Of a stretch of 36,422 nucleotides of DNA, positions 1 through 8,192 are shown piece by piece (the stretch's first letter is position 1; each line of letters opens with the position of its first letter). This DNA comes from Curvivirga aplysinae (GTDB lineage Bacteria; Pseudomonadota; Alphaproteobacteria; UBA8366; Aestuariispiraceae): assembly GCF_009711445.1 (NCBI RefSeq), contig NZ_SMMC01000212.1:1-36422 (forward strand). The letters are read 5' to 3'. The notes under the pieces were generated by a model. That model was not told the DNA's origin, made no database searches, and saw only the letters and a list, made by a program, of their open reading frames with translations. A program made the position numbers and the translations under genes.

Positions 1-372
1 CTCAAAACCATATAAGTATATGAAAATGTTTGCGGGAATAAGAAAAATTGGTGCAGATACATCCTTATATCTGACAAGGACATCGGGTAATATGTTTGAG
101 CCAGAAACTAGAATTAAGGAACACGAAAGGCTCGACAAACCAATAAATAGAAATGTAAGAGCAGTATACTTATGCCTATAAATAAGTTCCTTTCTCGCTG
201 AAGCTAGTTGCTTGGTCAATCTTCTGTTCGTCTTAGCAATACCATCCTTTGATTCAGAGTATTTGCGACGAGCGAGATCATCTAAGAAGTTAAACACTTC
301 AGTTTCTAGATGTAATTCTTCTTTTTCTGCTTTTATCTTTTTCGAAGGAAACTTTATTAAATTATCAGTCAT
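1..372 (-). CDS. Putative small membrane protein of the integrative element, cut by window edge
   Basis: The reading frame on the minus strand opens with ATG at 372 and runs without a stop to base 1, giving the first 124 residues of a longer protein. The N-terminal half is charged and lysine/arginine-rich (starts MTDNLIKFPSKKIKAEK), followed by two hydrophobic stretches at about residues 74-95 and 106-122, so a cytoplasmic head plus at least two membrane helices is likely. Its ATG lies one base after the TGA of the upstream repressor gene, which suggests a two-gene transcript with translational coupling. It is very AT-rich. I do not recognise a family. Its position behind a Cro/CI-type regulator fits an accessory or immunity gene of a mobile element, but that is inference. 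Confidence 0.6.
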   Translation of the reverse strand, partial: MTDNLIKFPSKKIKAEKEELHLETEVFNFLDDLARRKYSESKDGIAKTNRRLTKQLASARKELIYRHKYTALTFLFIGLSSLSCSLILVSGSNILPDVLVRYKDVSAPIFLIPANIFIYLYGFE

Positions 373-373
373 C

Positions 374-766
374 TCACATAGCTAACCTCACCATATCATT
401 CATCTCATTCAAAGATACATCACTGTCGTGAGTGAATTTTCTATATAAAACCACAATTAAATCAGCCATTTTCTCGGCGGGTAACTCTAAATCATGTTTT
501 TCAAGGAATAATAAAACTCCCTGTACCACAGCTCTTAGGCTCTCAACATTTTTTTCCCTTTCCAACCATTTTTCACCAGTTAAAAGCCAGTGAATATCCG
601 TTCCATAGACATCCACCAGAGCTATCAAAACCGGGACAGGTATCTTACGAGTATCTTTCTCATAATTTTTGTAGGCAGTTAATTTAAGACCTAATTTTTC
701 CGCAAACATTGTTTGATTAAGCCCTGTTTTCTTCCGCTCAATTGTAAGCCTTTCACCAATTTCCAT
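374..766 (-). CDS. XRE (Cro/CI) family transcriptional regulator
   Basis: This is a 130-residue protein with an N-terminal helix-turn-helix of the Cro/CI type: residues 5-55 read GERLTIERKKTGLNQ, then FAEKLGLKLTAYKNYEKDTRKIP. The following segment, ALVDVYGTDIHWLLTGE, is typical of phage-like repressors. There is no LexA-type peptidase domain, so it is probably not cleaved in the SOS response. The frame is open upstream to 886, but ATG 766 has a GAGAG ribosome binding site 7 bases ahead, and the extra 40 residues would run across the palindromic operator, so 766 is chosen. It is divergent from the excisionase-like gene at 916 and followed one base later by a membrane-protein gene. Likely role: repressor controlling excision functions and its own transcription. 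Confidence 0.85.
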   Translation of the reverse strand: MEIGERLTIERKKTGLNQTMFAEKLGLKLTAYKNYEKDTRKIPVPVLIALVDVYGTDIHWLLTGEKWLEREKNVESLRAVVQGVLLFLEKHDLELPAEKMADLIVVLYRKFTHDSDVSLNEMNDMVRLAM

Positions 767-793
767 TTTTTCTCTCAAAAACCGTTTTACTTT

Positions 794-820
794 TGGACAT
801 AATTGTCCATAATGGACAAT
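794..820. promoter_or_regulatory. Probable repressor operator between divergent genes
   Basis: Bases 802-820 form a perfect 19-base palindrome, ATTGTCCAT-A-ATGGACAAT. A further TGGACA half-site at 794-799 pairs with the TGTCCA at 804-809, so three alternating TGTCC half-sites sit in 27 bases. It lies 28 bases upstream of the repressor ATG (766) and about 95 bases upstream of the excisionase-like gene (916), where a Cro/CI-type protein would bind its own control region. Binding by this regulator is inferred. Confidence 0.65.
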
Positions 821-915
821 ATCGATTGATATATTTACCAATTTGGATAAATACACCCAAAAAGGAAAAAATACCACGTTTTTCATCTACGCAAATTAAA
901 TAAAGGAAAAGCACA

Positions 916-1107
916 ATGAAAAATTTGCTGACACCACAAGAGTTAGCAGCTCAAACAGGACAACCAGTCTCACGAATTCGCCGCCTCCTTAAGGAAGGGC
1001 GTCTCGATTATGTACCAGTCGGAGAAAGCAGATTATTGGAACCGAACGCCTTGGAAAGAATGATCGAACGAGATCGGGTTCAAGCTCCCGAAATTTTCTC
1101 AAATTAA
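916..1107 (+). CDS. Small excisionase-like DNA-binding protein (MerR/HTH_17 type)
   Basis: A 63-residue protein whose first 50 residues look like a winged helix-turn-helix of the MerR/excisionase class: LLTPQELAAQTG, then VSRIRRLLKEGRLDYVPVGESRLL, then ALERMIERD. AAAGGA sits 8 bases before the ATG. It is the first plus-strand gene after the operator at 794-820 and is followed within 21 bases by a second small DNA-binding gene and then the integrase, so all three are probably one transcript. Proteins of this size beside a tyrosine integrase usually act as recombination directionality factors (excisionases) or transcription activators. Which of the two small proteins is the excisionase cannot be told from sequence. 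Confidence 0.75.
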   Translation: MKNLLTPQELAAQTGQPVSRIRRLLKEGRLDYVPVGESRLLEPNALERMIERDRVQAPEIFSN

Positions 1108-1127
1108 TCAGGATAAGGATTAACCAT

Positions 1128-1343
1128 ATGAGTCGTACATTTAATGCATGGCCCAAAATTATGCGTACATCCACGGCAGCTGCCTATTGTGATATGGGGC
1201 TAAGGACTTTCAAGGCCAGAGTTTCACAAGGCAGGTTCCCTCAACCACTCTTTAAGACTGGCAATCAAAACTATTTTCATAGGGATGAGATCGATAAATA
1301 TTTTTCCAGATATTTCGATGACGATATGCCTGAGGTATTCTAA
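1128..1343 (+). CDS. Small AlpA/excisionase-like DNA-binding protein
   Basis: A 71-residue protein with a predicted short helix-turn-helix: MRTSTAAAYCDMGLRTFKAR, then VSQGRFPQPL, then NQNYFHRDEIDKYF. The pattern of an 'A-A-x-Y' helix, a turn and a final D-E-hydrophobic helix is that of AlpA-type regulators and excisionases. AAGGA lies 8 bases before its ATG. The stop codon TAA (1341-1343) shares its last base with the integrase ATG (1343), so the two genes are translationally coupled. A role in integrase regulation or excision is inferred from this overlap. Confidence 0.7.
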   Translation: MSRTFNAWPKIMRTSTAAAYCDMGLRTFKARVSQGRFPQPLFKTGNQNYFHRDEIDKYFSRYFDDDMPEVF

Positions 1344-2368
1344 TGAAAATTCACCTACCATATGTGAAAGCCTACAAATCCAGAAACAAGTACTACACCT
1401 ATTATCGACGTTCTGGCCTTGAACAAAGAATACGCTCTTCATTTGGAACACCTGAATGGCAGGAAGAATATAATCGCATCCATCTGTCTTTTGAAACAGG
1501 CGCGATCGATACAGGTTTCTATAAAGGGTCAGTTGGATGGCTGATAGGTGACTATATTGCTAGCCACGATTTCAAAAGATTAGCTGAAGAAACCAAAAAA
1601 GACTATCTGCGAACATTGGATGTTTTCAAGGAGAAAATTGGTAAACAGGATTGGTCTAAAATCACCCCTGAGTATTGCGTAAAACTAAGAGATAAAAACT
1701 CTGATGTACCAAGTCGGGCAAATAAGTATCTTTCAATGATCTCTGTTTTAGGCGCCAGAGCCGTTCTATTTGGCCTTGCTGAAAAAGTACCCTCAGAACA
1801 TGTAAAGAAACTCCGACTAGGTGTGGGAAAACGTGCATGGAAGCCTGAAGAACTTTTGAGATTCGAAGCAGAATGTGACAACGAACCAATCTTAACAGCT
1901 TACTATCTTGCTCTATACACGGGACAAAGACGCTCTGACGTTCTATCCATGCAATGGGGCATGATTGAGCAGGATGTCATGATGGTTAAGCAGAATAAAA
2001 CTGGCGAGCAGTTATGGATACCTCTCCACCCTATCCTAAAAGAATATCTAACAACCTTAGAGAAAACCAGCACATTCATTGTCCCTACACGTACAGGAAC
2101 CGCTTATACAGGCGATGGTTTTGAGACATCGTGGAGAAGACAAATCCAAAAGATTGGTATTGCAGGTACAAAAGATAACCCACAATGCACTTTTCATGGC
2201 TTGCGCCGGAATGCCGCTGTAGCCCTTCAAGAAGCTGGCTGTACCGATAGTGAAATCATGGCAATTACTGGACATCGAACAAGCGCAATGGTGCGCCTAT
2301 ATACCCGTGATGCTCGCCAGAAAAAGCTTGCTGAAAATGCAGTAAAGAAATTGAAGAAAAAGAAATAG
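1343..2368 (+). CDS. Tyrosine recombinase / phage-type integrase
   Basis: A 341-residue site-specific recombinase, full length for the family. The catalytic set is visible: Arg196 in TGQRRSDVL, Lys219 in QNKTGEQLWIPL, His285 and Arg288 in HGLRR, His311 in TGHRTSAMVRLY, and the nucleophile Tyr320. The N-terminal half (about residues 5-160) carries an AP2-like arm-binding segment and a SAM-like core-binding domain (KKDYLRTLDVFKEKIG). It catalyses integration and excision of the element by strand exchange through a 3'-phosphotyrosine intermediate. It points at the 3' end of the tRNA-His gene 88 bases downstream, the usual geometry for tRNA-targeting integrases. It appears intact, so the element may still be mobile. 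Confidence 0.93.
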   Translation: MKIHLPYVKAYKSRNKYYTYYRRSGLEQRIRSSFGTPEWQEEYNRIHLSFETGAIDTGFYKGSVGWLIGDYIASHDFKRLAEETKKDYLRTLDVFKEKIGKQDWSKITPEYCVKLRDKNSDVPSRANKYLSMISVLGARAVLFGLAEKVPSEHVKKLRLGVGKRAWKPEELLRFEAECDNEPILTAYYLALYTGQRRSDVLSMQWGMIEQDVMMVKQNKTGEQLWIPLHPILKEYLTTLEKTSTFIVPTRTGTAYTGDGFETSWRRQIQKIGIAGTKDNPQCTFHGLRRNAAVALQEAGCTDSEIMAITGHRTSAMVRLYTRDARQKKLAENAVKKLKKKK

Positions 2369-2456
2369 GAATAAAAAACTGTCTAACAAAAGCGTCTAGC
2401 ACTTTTAGCAACCAGAAAGGAAAAATTCAAAATGTATGGAAAATCAATAAGTAAAG

Positions 2457-2534
2457 TGGGGTGGCTAATGGGACTTGAACCCACGGCCTCCGGAATCACA
2501 ATCCGGCGCTCTAACCAGCTGAGCTATAGCCACC
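2457..2534 (-). tRNA. tRNA-His (anticodon GTG), probable attachment site
   Basis: The minus strand folds into a complete tRNA: acceptor GTGGCTA/TAGCCAC, D arm with AGCTCAGCTGGTTAGAGC, anticodon stem CCGGA/TCCGG around loop TTGTGAT (anticodon GTG), T arm with GGTTCAAGTCC, and an encoded CCA at 2457-2459. An extra G precedes the acceptor stem (base 2534), the G-1 that marks tRNA-His. The 3' end faces the integrase gene, so the left border of host DNA and one att site are expected within its 3' half. The other att copy must lie outside the window. Confidence 0.96.
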
Positions 2535-2576
2535 ACTGTATATTTGATCGGAGCATCTATCGCTCGCGTGAGAGGG

Positions 2577-2605
2577 CTTTTACTTGCTGCGCCCCCTAAC
2601 GTCAA
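2577..2605 (-). promoter_or_regulatory. Probable promoter of tRNA-His
   Basis: On the minus strand TTGACG (2600-2605) is followed after 17 bases by TAAAAG (2577-2582). The spacer is GC-rich, as is common for stable RNA promoters. Transcription would begin near 2570, leaving a leader of about 36 bases before the tRNA 5' end. Confidence 0.5.
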
Positions 2606-2739
2606 GAGACGAATTTACATTTTTATGTATTCTATAACGGAAAAATTATTTTTCCCCACTTTTTCTTCCATTCTCCGTTCAAAAGCAGATAATTTACCCT
2701 TAACATTATAACAACATATTCAAAAGACAGGGGTAAATT

Positions 2740-3909
2740 ATGCAACTTGCCGAGAATCTTTCCCGCCTTGGGACCGAATCCGCGTTCACCGTAATGGCTC
2801 AAGCCGCTAAGATCGAAGCAGCAGGACATCATGTGATCAACCTTGGTATTGGTCAGCCGGACTTTCCTACCCCTGATCATATTGTAGAAGCAAGTATTCA
2901 AGCCCTAAGAAATGGTGCCCATGGATATACTGCAGCTAATGGTATCCCTGAGCTCCGTCAATCTGTGGCACATTATTTACACCGCCAATATAAAACAGAA
3001 ATTAACCCGGACAATGTGCTGATCGTCCCAGGCGGTAAAGTTACCATGTGGCTCACCATTTTAATATTCGGGGGAAAGGGCGGTGAAATTTTATATCCAG
3101 ATCCGGGTTTTCCCATTTACGCCTCCGCAATAAATTATACAGGTGCAACGGCCTGCCCCTACCCTTTATTGGAAGAAAATCAGTTTGCCTTTTCTGCGGA
3201 TGATTTACTGTCACGGATTACAGACAAAACCCGCCTTATCATCATCAATAGTCCTGCCAACCCAACAGGCGGCGTTACACCGATAGAAGAATTGGATAAA
3301 CTGGCTGAAGGATTAAAGGCTTTTCCGAATGTGGCGATTATGTCGGATGAAATTTATAGCCGCATGCTTTATGAGGGACAGAAACATAAATCCATTTTAG
3401 AATATGAGCATCTAAGAGGCCGTGCCATCCTACTTGATGGCTGGTCCAAGACATATGCCATGACCGGATGGCGAATGGGTTTCTCCGTTTGGCCCGATAA
3501 GTTAATTGACCATGCAACACGCCTTTGCATCAACAGCCATTCCTGCGTCAATGCTGCTGCACAATATGCGGGACTAGAAGCCTTAAATGGTCCGCAAGAT
3601 GCCGTTGACGATATGCTTCACGCTTTTGATGAAAGACGGGTTTATATCGCCAAAGCGATTAATCAAATTCCAAAACTCAGCTGTATCACACCTGCAGGCG
3701 CTTTTTATGCATTCATAAATATTAAGAAAACCGGGTTAAGCGCGCTTGAAATGCAAAACCGTCTTCTTAACGAAGCCCATGTTGTCTCCATCGCCGGCAC
3801 AAGTTTTGGCAATTATGGCGAAGGTTATATCCGCCTGTCATACGCCAATAGCTTGGAGAATATCCGGGAGGCTATAACGCGAATTGATGGTTTTATTCGC
3901 AACCTATGA
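2740..3909 (+). CDS. PLP-dependent aminotransferase, class I/II (aspartate-aminotransferase-like)
   Basis: A 389-residue fold-type I aminotransferase. The internal-aldimine lysine is Lys237 in DGWSKTYAMTGWRMG. Asn174 in SPANPTGG, Asp203-x-x-Tyr206 in MSDEIYSRM, and the C-terminal arginine in GYIRLSY complete the usual cofactor and carboxylate contacts. Residues 35-45 (LGIGQPDFPTP) are the family N-terminal signature. It transfers an amino group between an amino acid and a 2-oxo acid in the cytoplasm. Aspartate, alanine or an aromatic substrate is possible, and sequence alone does not decide. CAGGGG lies 6 bases before the ATG. It stands alone between tRNA-His and glnB; an AT-only inverted repeat follows it. 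Confidence 0.9.
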   Translation: MQLAENLSRLGTESAFTVMAQAAKIEAAGHHVINLGIGQPDFPTPDHIVEASIQALRNGAHGYTAANGIPELRQSVAHYLHRQYKTEINPDNVLIVPGGKVTMWLTILIFGGKGGEILYPDPGFPIYASAINYTGATACPYPLLEENQFAFSADDLLSRITDKTRLIIINSPANPTGGVTPIEELDKLAEGLKAFPNVAIMSDEIYSRMLYEGQKHKSILEYEHLRGRAILLDGWSKTYAMTGWRMGFSVWPDKLIDHATRLCINSHSCVNAAAQYAGLEALNGPQDAVDDMLHAFDERRVYIAKAINQIPKLSCITPAGAFYAFINIKKTGLSALEMQNRLLNEAHVVSIAGTSFGNYGEGYIRLSYANSLENIREAITRIDGFIRNL

Positions 3910-3940
3910 GTCAAATCATCCGCAAAAATGGATTCTGAGT

Positions 3941-3966
3941 AAAAATTAAACAAGTGATTAATTTTT
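3941..3966 (+). terminator. Possible weak terminator after the aminotransferase gene
   Basis: AAAAATTAA (3941-3949) and TTAATTTTT (3958-3966) are perfect inverted copies around an 8-base loop, ending in five T. The stem is entirely A/T, so it would be weak; it may equally be a feature of the glnB upstream region. Confidence 0.3.
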
Positions 3967-4044
3967 AGGCATAATACACTGCACATATTTTAACCATTAA
4001 AAATAATAATAATTAAAAATCAATGCCTTAGCATATATAAAAAA

Positions 4045-4062
4045 CTGGCACAGGACTTGCCA
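4045..4062 (+). promoter_or_regulatory. Sigma-54 (-24/-12) promoter of glnB-glnA
   Basis: CTGGCACAGGACTTGCCA contains the RpoN signature TGGCAC-N5-TTGC, with GG (4047-4048) and GC (4059-4060) separated by exactly 10 bases. Transcription would start near 4072, about 74 bases before glnB. Nitrogen control through NtrC is known for glnBA operons in this class. I did not find a convincing NtrC dyad just upstream. Confidence 0.85.
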
Positions 4063-4145
4063 TATAGTGAGAAAATTTGAAAGATTTCCTTTCAAGATTA
4101 TATGACGAACAGAAGAACTGGCCCGGCTAGCTGGAGACTATGTAA

Positions 4146-4484
<339 letters not shown>

Positions 4485-4504
4485 TTATAGAGATACGAAC
4501 AGTG

Positions 4505-4582
4505 ACTTATCCTTGTGGGATCTAAGGATAAGTTAAGGTAAAACCAGACCCAGACGAACAGGGTCAAATGTGGGCAACCACA
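4505..4582 (+). promoter_or_regulatory. Structured glnB-glnA spacer with three hairpins
   Basis: Three consecutive inverted repeats fill most of the spacer: ACTTATCCTT / AAGGATAAGT (4505-4514 with 4524-4533, 10 perfect pairs), GACCC / GGGTC (4547-4551 with 4561-4565), and TGTGG-GCAA-CCACA (4569-4582, closed by a GNRA-type tetraloop). None is followed by a T run, so a simple terminator is unlikely. They could set the glnB:glnA ratio by RNA processing, pausing or ligand-dependent folding. The folding is seen; the function is not known. Confidence 0.5.
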
Positions 4583-4605
4583 CTTAACATTAAGAGGATA
4601 ATAAT

Positions 4606-6018
4606 ATGTCTGACGCGGTTCAAAAAGTACTAGACATGATCAAAGAACATAACGTGGAATATGTGGACTTCCGTTTCACAGACCCACGTGGCAAATGGCA
4701 GCATACAGCACAGCATGTTTGCACCATTGACGAAGACATCTTCAAAGATGGTATCATGTTTGACGGTTCTTCCATCGCTGGTTGGAAAGCAATCAATGAA
4801 TCTGACATGATTTTGATGCCAGATCCAGAAACAGCTGTTATGGACCCATTCACAGCACAACCACAATTGATCTTGTTCTGTGACATTTTGGAACCATCTA
4901 CAGGTCTTCCATATGATCGTGACCCACGTTCCATCGCGAAAAAAGCATTGGCATACACAGAATCCTTAGGTATCGGCGATACAGTATACTTCGGCCCAGA
5001 AGCTGAATTCTTCGTATTCGATGATGCACGTTGGTCTACAGAACAACAACAAATGTCTTACTCTTTGGATTCCGAAGAAGGTCCATATAACTCCAATTCC
5101 GAATATGAAGGTGGCAACATGGGTCACCGTCCAGGTCACAAAGGTGGTTACTTCCCAGTTGCACCTGTTGACTCCGGCACAGACATCCGTGCGGAAATGG
5201 TTTCCGTTATGATCGAAATGGGCTTGGAAATGGAAAAGCACCACCACGAAGTGGCGCCATCCCAACATGAATTGGGTATGAAATTCTCCACATTGATCGA
5301 CATTGCCGATAAGATGCAAATCTTCAAATATGTAACTCACATGGTTGCACATTCTTACGGTAAAACAGCGACATTCATGCCTAAACCAATCGTAAACGAC
5401 AATGGTTCCGGTATGCATTGTCACCAATCCATCTGGAAAAATGGCGAAAACATGTTTGCCGGCTCTGGCTATGCTGACTTGTCCGAAACATGCTTGTACT
5501 ATATCGGTGGTATCATTAAGCATGCTAAAGCATTGAACGCATTCACAAACCCATCCACAAACTCTTATAAGCGTTTGGTTCCAGGTTTCGAAGCTCCAGT
5601 ATTGTTGGCATATTCCGCACGTAACCGTTCTGCTTCTTGCCGTATCCCATACGTAGCAAATCCAAAAGGCAAACGTGTAGAAGTTCGCTTCCCGGATCCA
5701 ACAGCGAACCCATATTTGGCGTTCACAGCTATGTTGATGGCCGGCCTTGACGGTATCCAAAACAAAATTCACCCAGGTGAAGCAATGGATAAAGACTTGT
5801 ACGATCTACCACCAGAAGAATTGAAGGACATCCCAACAGTTGCTGGCTCCCTACGTGAAGCTCTAGAAGCACTTGAAGCGGATCATGAATTCTTGCTGAA
5901 AGGTGACGTAATGGACAAAGAAATGTTGGATGCCTACATGAACTTGAAGTGGGAAGAAGTACAACGCTTCGAAATGACACCTCATCCAGTAGAATTCGAC
6001 ATGTATTACAGCTGCTAA
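4606..6018 (+). CDS. glnA: Glutamine synthetase, type I (GlnA)
   Basis: A 470-residue type I enzyme of full length that makes glutamine from glutamate, ammonia and ATP. Visible landmarks are the beta-grasp segment [17 protein letters not shown], the metal-binding EAEFFVFDD, the signature [16 protein letters not shown], the ATP-binding [17 protein letters not shown], and Arg-rich [10 protein letters not shown]. Tyr399 in [11 protein letters not shown] corresponds to the tyrosine adenylylated by GlnE in enteric GS, so post-translational control is expected. AGAGGA precedes the ATG. Codon choice is strongly biased (ACA for Thr, CCA for Pro, TTG for Leu), as in a very highly expressed gene; that bias also creates a long spurious antisense frame. 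It is co-transcribed with glnB and ends at a clear terminator. Confidence 0.98.
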   Translation: MSDAVQKVLDMIKEHNVEYVDFRFTDPRGKWQHTAQHVCTIDEDIFKDGIMFDGSSIAGWKAINESDMILMPDPETAVMDPFTAQPQLILFCDILEPSTGLPYDRDPRSIAKKALAYTESLGIGDTVYFGPEAEFFVFDDARWSTEQQQMSYSLDSEEGPYNSNSEYEGGNMGHRPGHKGGYFPVAPVDSGTDIRAEMVSVMIEMGLEMEKHHHEVAPSQHELGMKFSTLIDIADKMQIFKYVTHMVAHSYGKTATFMPKPIVNDNGSGMHCHQSIWKNGENMFAGSGYADLSETCLYYIGGIIKHAKALNAFTNPSTNSYKRLVPGFEAPVLLAYSARNRSASCRIPYVANPKGKRVEVRFPDPTANPYLAFTAMLMAGLDGIQNKIHPGEAMDKDLYDLPPEELKDIPTVAGSLREALEALEADHEFLLKGDVMDKEMLDAYMNLKWEEVQRFEMTPHPVEFDMYYSC

Positions 6019-6050
6019 TACCAGCTTGCGTCCTTCGTAAATACAAAGGA

Positions 6051-6080
6051 AACCCGGTCAGATTGGCCGGGTTTTTCTTA
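6051..6080 (+). terminator. Rho-independent terminator of glnB-glnA
   Basis: AACCCGGTC (6051-6059) pairs with GGCCGGGTT (6065-6073) around the loop AGATT, with one G-T wobble, and is followed by TTTCTT. It lies 33 bases after the glnA stop. Confidence 0.88.
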
Positions 6081-6365
6081 TAAGAAAAGTAATCTCATAA
6101 ACGATTTATTAACCATTCCTCCCTTATATACGCTGTCACTTATAAAATGTCAGGCTGCACAAAATATAGTCATTACCCTTAGATCGGGACTTTCCATTTT
6201 GGATTACCACTTGTAAGATAGGCTGTATTTTAAGACATATTATAATTAACTTTTACTAATATTTGTGACTACTATAGTAATATTGAATTGAAATTTCATT
6301 TTAAATGTTAGATAACGTAATTATCTGACATGGCAAACATTCTAAATAATAATTTAAGGCAGAGA
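6081..6365. other. AT-rich intergenic region with dyads, upstream of the EAL gene
   Basis: No gene is seen here. A TATAAT sits at 6241-6246 without a well-spaced -35 box. TACTATAGTA (6270-6279) is a 10-base palindrome. TGTTAGATAA (6306-6315) pairs with TTATCTGACA (6321-6330, one wobble) around CGTAA, giving a hairpin or operator that ends on the A of the ATG at 6330. This supports using the later ATG at 6366 as the translation start. Confidence 0.4.
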
Positions 6366-8192
6366 ATGAGCGCATCAAAAAAAACATCTATGGCAAAAAG
6401 CACGCAAAATTTGATTTCTACAATCAAACAAAATCGTGACCGCTATATTGCCTTCGCTTTTGCTTCTGCACATTTATTTTTAGAGGTCGATCGCACAGGA
6501 AGAATTACCTATGCTGCCGGTGCATCCAGCGCTCTTAGAAAAGGCCCCTCCTATACCTTGTTAGGTGAAAAATTCGTTCAGTTTATTGTGGCGACAGATC
6601 GTGATTATTTTAAAGAGATTTTAAAGCATCTCTTTATCCACCACCGCATTGATCCTCGCCCCCTTAAATTAAACACAGCTAGTGGCCACGAAATCACCTT
6701 AATGGTGGGCGGTTTTATTATGCCTGATAGCCCTTCTACCATTAATTTAGCTTTTACCATCCCACCAAAATCTGTCGGTGCAAGCAGCCATCATAAAAAA
6801 GATGAAGAAACAGGCCTTTTGGATAAAAAGGTTTTTGCCGATGCTGCCAAAGATCAATTGGAAACATCCAATCGCATGGGCCAAGAAAGCAAACTGACCA
6901 TGTTTGTAATAGATGGTTTGGAAGAGATCAGTAAATCAGGTGATCCTTTCGCCCTATCGCGGGCGCTTGATAAAATCGCAGCCTATATGCGTGCGATTTC
7001 ACTTGATGGTGGCACGGCGACACAATTTGATACCGAAAAATTTGGCTTGCTTCATGGTGCAAATGTCACAGAAGAAGAAGTACGTAAGCGCATTAATGAG
7101 ATAGTTGAAGAAGAATTAGATGGCGCTACAGAAGCAAAATCCTTTGCCATTGATTTCGATCCGGGTGAGTTAGACGAAGAAGATGCTGCAAAAGCACTTT
7201 CCTATTCCATCAAGAAATTTGTTGAAGAAGACCCGGCTAATTTCTCGATCTCGTCGTTACAAAGCAGTGCAAAAGAGATGATGACTGATACGTTATCTCG
7301 TATCAGCAACGTGCGAGAGATCATTGAAAAGAAAAACTTCGATGTGGTATATCAGCCAATTGTGGACTTATATATGGAAGAACCACATCATTTGGAAGCG
7401 CTTACACGCGTAACTGGCCTTTCTTCTCCGCAATCATTTATTACCTTTACTGAGGAAGTCGGATTAATCGAAGATTTTGACTTAGCCTTGGCTCAAAAGG
7501 TATTGGACGATTTAGATAATCATGCCAAATCAGGCTGGCGCCCCAAGGTCGCGATTAATATCTCTGCACGCTCCATGTCCAGTAAGATATTCCTTGATGG
7601 ATTCAAAGAAGTTCTGAAGCCATTCGATAACGTCAAAAAGCAATTAATGCTGGAACTGACCGAGACTGTGGCAGTAAGCAACTTTGAAAAGCTTAATAAG
7701 ACCTTACAAGATTTCCGCGCGCAAGGAATTGAAGTTTGCTTGGACGACGTAGGTGCTGGCTCCACATCTTTCCAATCCTTGTATGACCTGCAAGTGGATT
7801 ATCTAAAGATTGATGGTAAATTTGTGCGAGAAGCCGCAGAAAATCCACGCGATATGGCTATGCTGAAATCCATTATCAAAAACGGTAAGCAGTTGGGTTG
7901 CAAATTGATCGCTGAGCAAATCGAAGACCCAGATCAAGCCCGTTTGATGGAATCCTTGGAAATCGATTTCGGTCAGGGTTATTTATATGGGCGCCCAACC
8001 ATGGATCATTCCATGTTACGATCTCATAAACAAAGCAAGACTTATAAATCCAGACCAGCTTCGCCACAGCCAAAAGTTTTATTAACCGACATGAAACCAG
8101 ATGACGAGCCTGAAGGACCTGATGATGGTGGCAATAGTGGTACAAAAGCACCAAAACATCGGATCAGCATGAATTTACGCCGAACACGTTAG
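6366..8192 (+). CDS. PAS / degenerate GGDEF / EAL protein, probable cyclic-di-GMP phosphodiesterase
   Basis: A 608-residue cytoplasmic protein. An N-terminal PAS-like domain (about residues 20-135: FLEVDRTGRITYAAGASSAL) is followed by a GGDEF-like domain (about 145-290) whose signature is replaced by FDTEKF, so it should not make c-di-GMP. An EAL domain (about 325-555) keeps the catalytic set: QPIVDL, Glu of EAL in HHLEALTR, Asn in INISARS, ELTE, the Asp pair in DDVGAG, Lys in LKIDGKF, AEQIE and GQGYLYGRP. It therefore probably degrades c-di-GMP, with PAS and the dead GGDEF as sensory parts. ATG 6366 has AAGG 6 bases ahead and is preferred over ATG 6330, which has none. The last 60 residues are Pro/Lys/Gly-rich and probably disordered. 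No membrane segment. Confidence 0.88.
   Translation: MSASKKTSMAKSTQNLISTIKQNRDRYIAFAFASAHLFLEVDRTGRITYAAGASSALRKGPSYTLLGEKFVQFIVATDRDYFKEILKHLFIHHRIDPRPLKLNTASGHEITLMVGGFIMPDSPSTINLAFTIPPKSVGASSHHKKDEETGLLDKKVFADAAKDQLETSNRMGQESKLTMFVIDGLEEISKSGDPFALSRALDKIAAYMRAISLDGGTATQFDTEKFGLLHGANVTEEEVRKRINEIVEEELDGATEAKSFAIDFDPGELDEEDAAKALSYSIKKFVEEDPANFSISSLQSSAKEMMTDTLSRISNVREIIEKKNFDVVYQPIVDLYMEEPHHLEALTRVTGLSSPQSFITFTEEVGLIEDFDLALAQKVLDDLDNHAKSGWRPKVAINISARSMSSKIFLDGFKEVLKPFDNVKKQLMLELTETVAVSNFEKLNKTLQDFRAQGIEVCLDDVGAGSTSFQSLYDLQVDYLKIDGKFVREAAENPRDMAMLKSIIKNGKQLGCKLIAEQIEDPDQARLMESLEIDFGQGYLYGRPTMDHSMLRSHKQSKTYKSRPASPQPKVLLTDMKPDDEPEGPDDGGNSGTKAPKHRISMNLRRTR

Noticed and set aside
2381-2401. GTCTAACA / GTCTAGCA direct repeats after the integrase as arm-type binding sites
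   Set aside because: Only two imperfect 8-base copies; too little to claim integrase or excisionase sites.
3988-4002. TTTTAA-CCA-TTAAAA palindrome upstream of the glnB sigma-54 promoter as an NtrC site
   Set aside because: It lacks the GCAC...GTGC core of NtrC sites and lies very close to the -24 element; AT-only palindromes are common in this DNA.
4966-5772. 268-aa open frame on the minus strand inside glnA
   Set aside because: It is a shadow of glnA, whose extreme codon bias (ACA, CCA, TTC, TTG) removes stops from the antisense frame; the product has an implausible Trp/Cys/His-rich composition.
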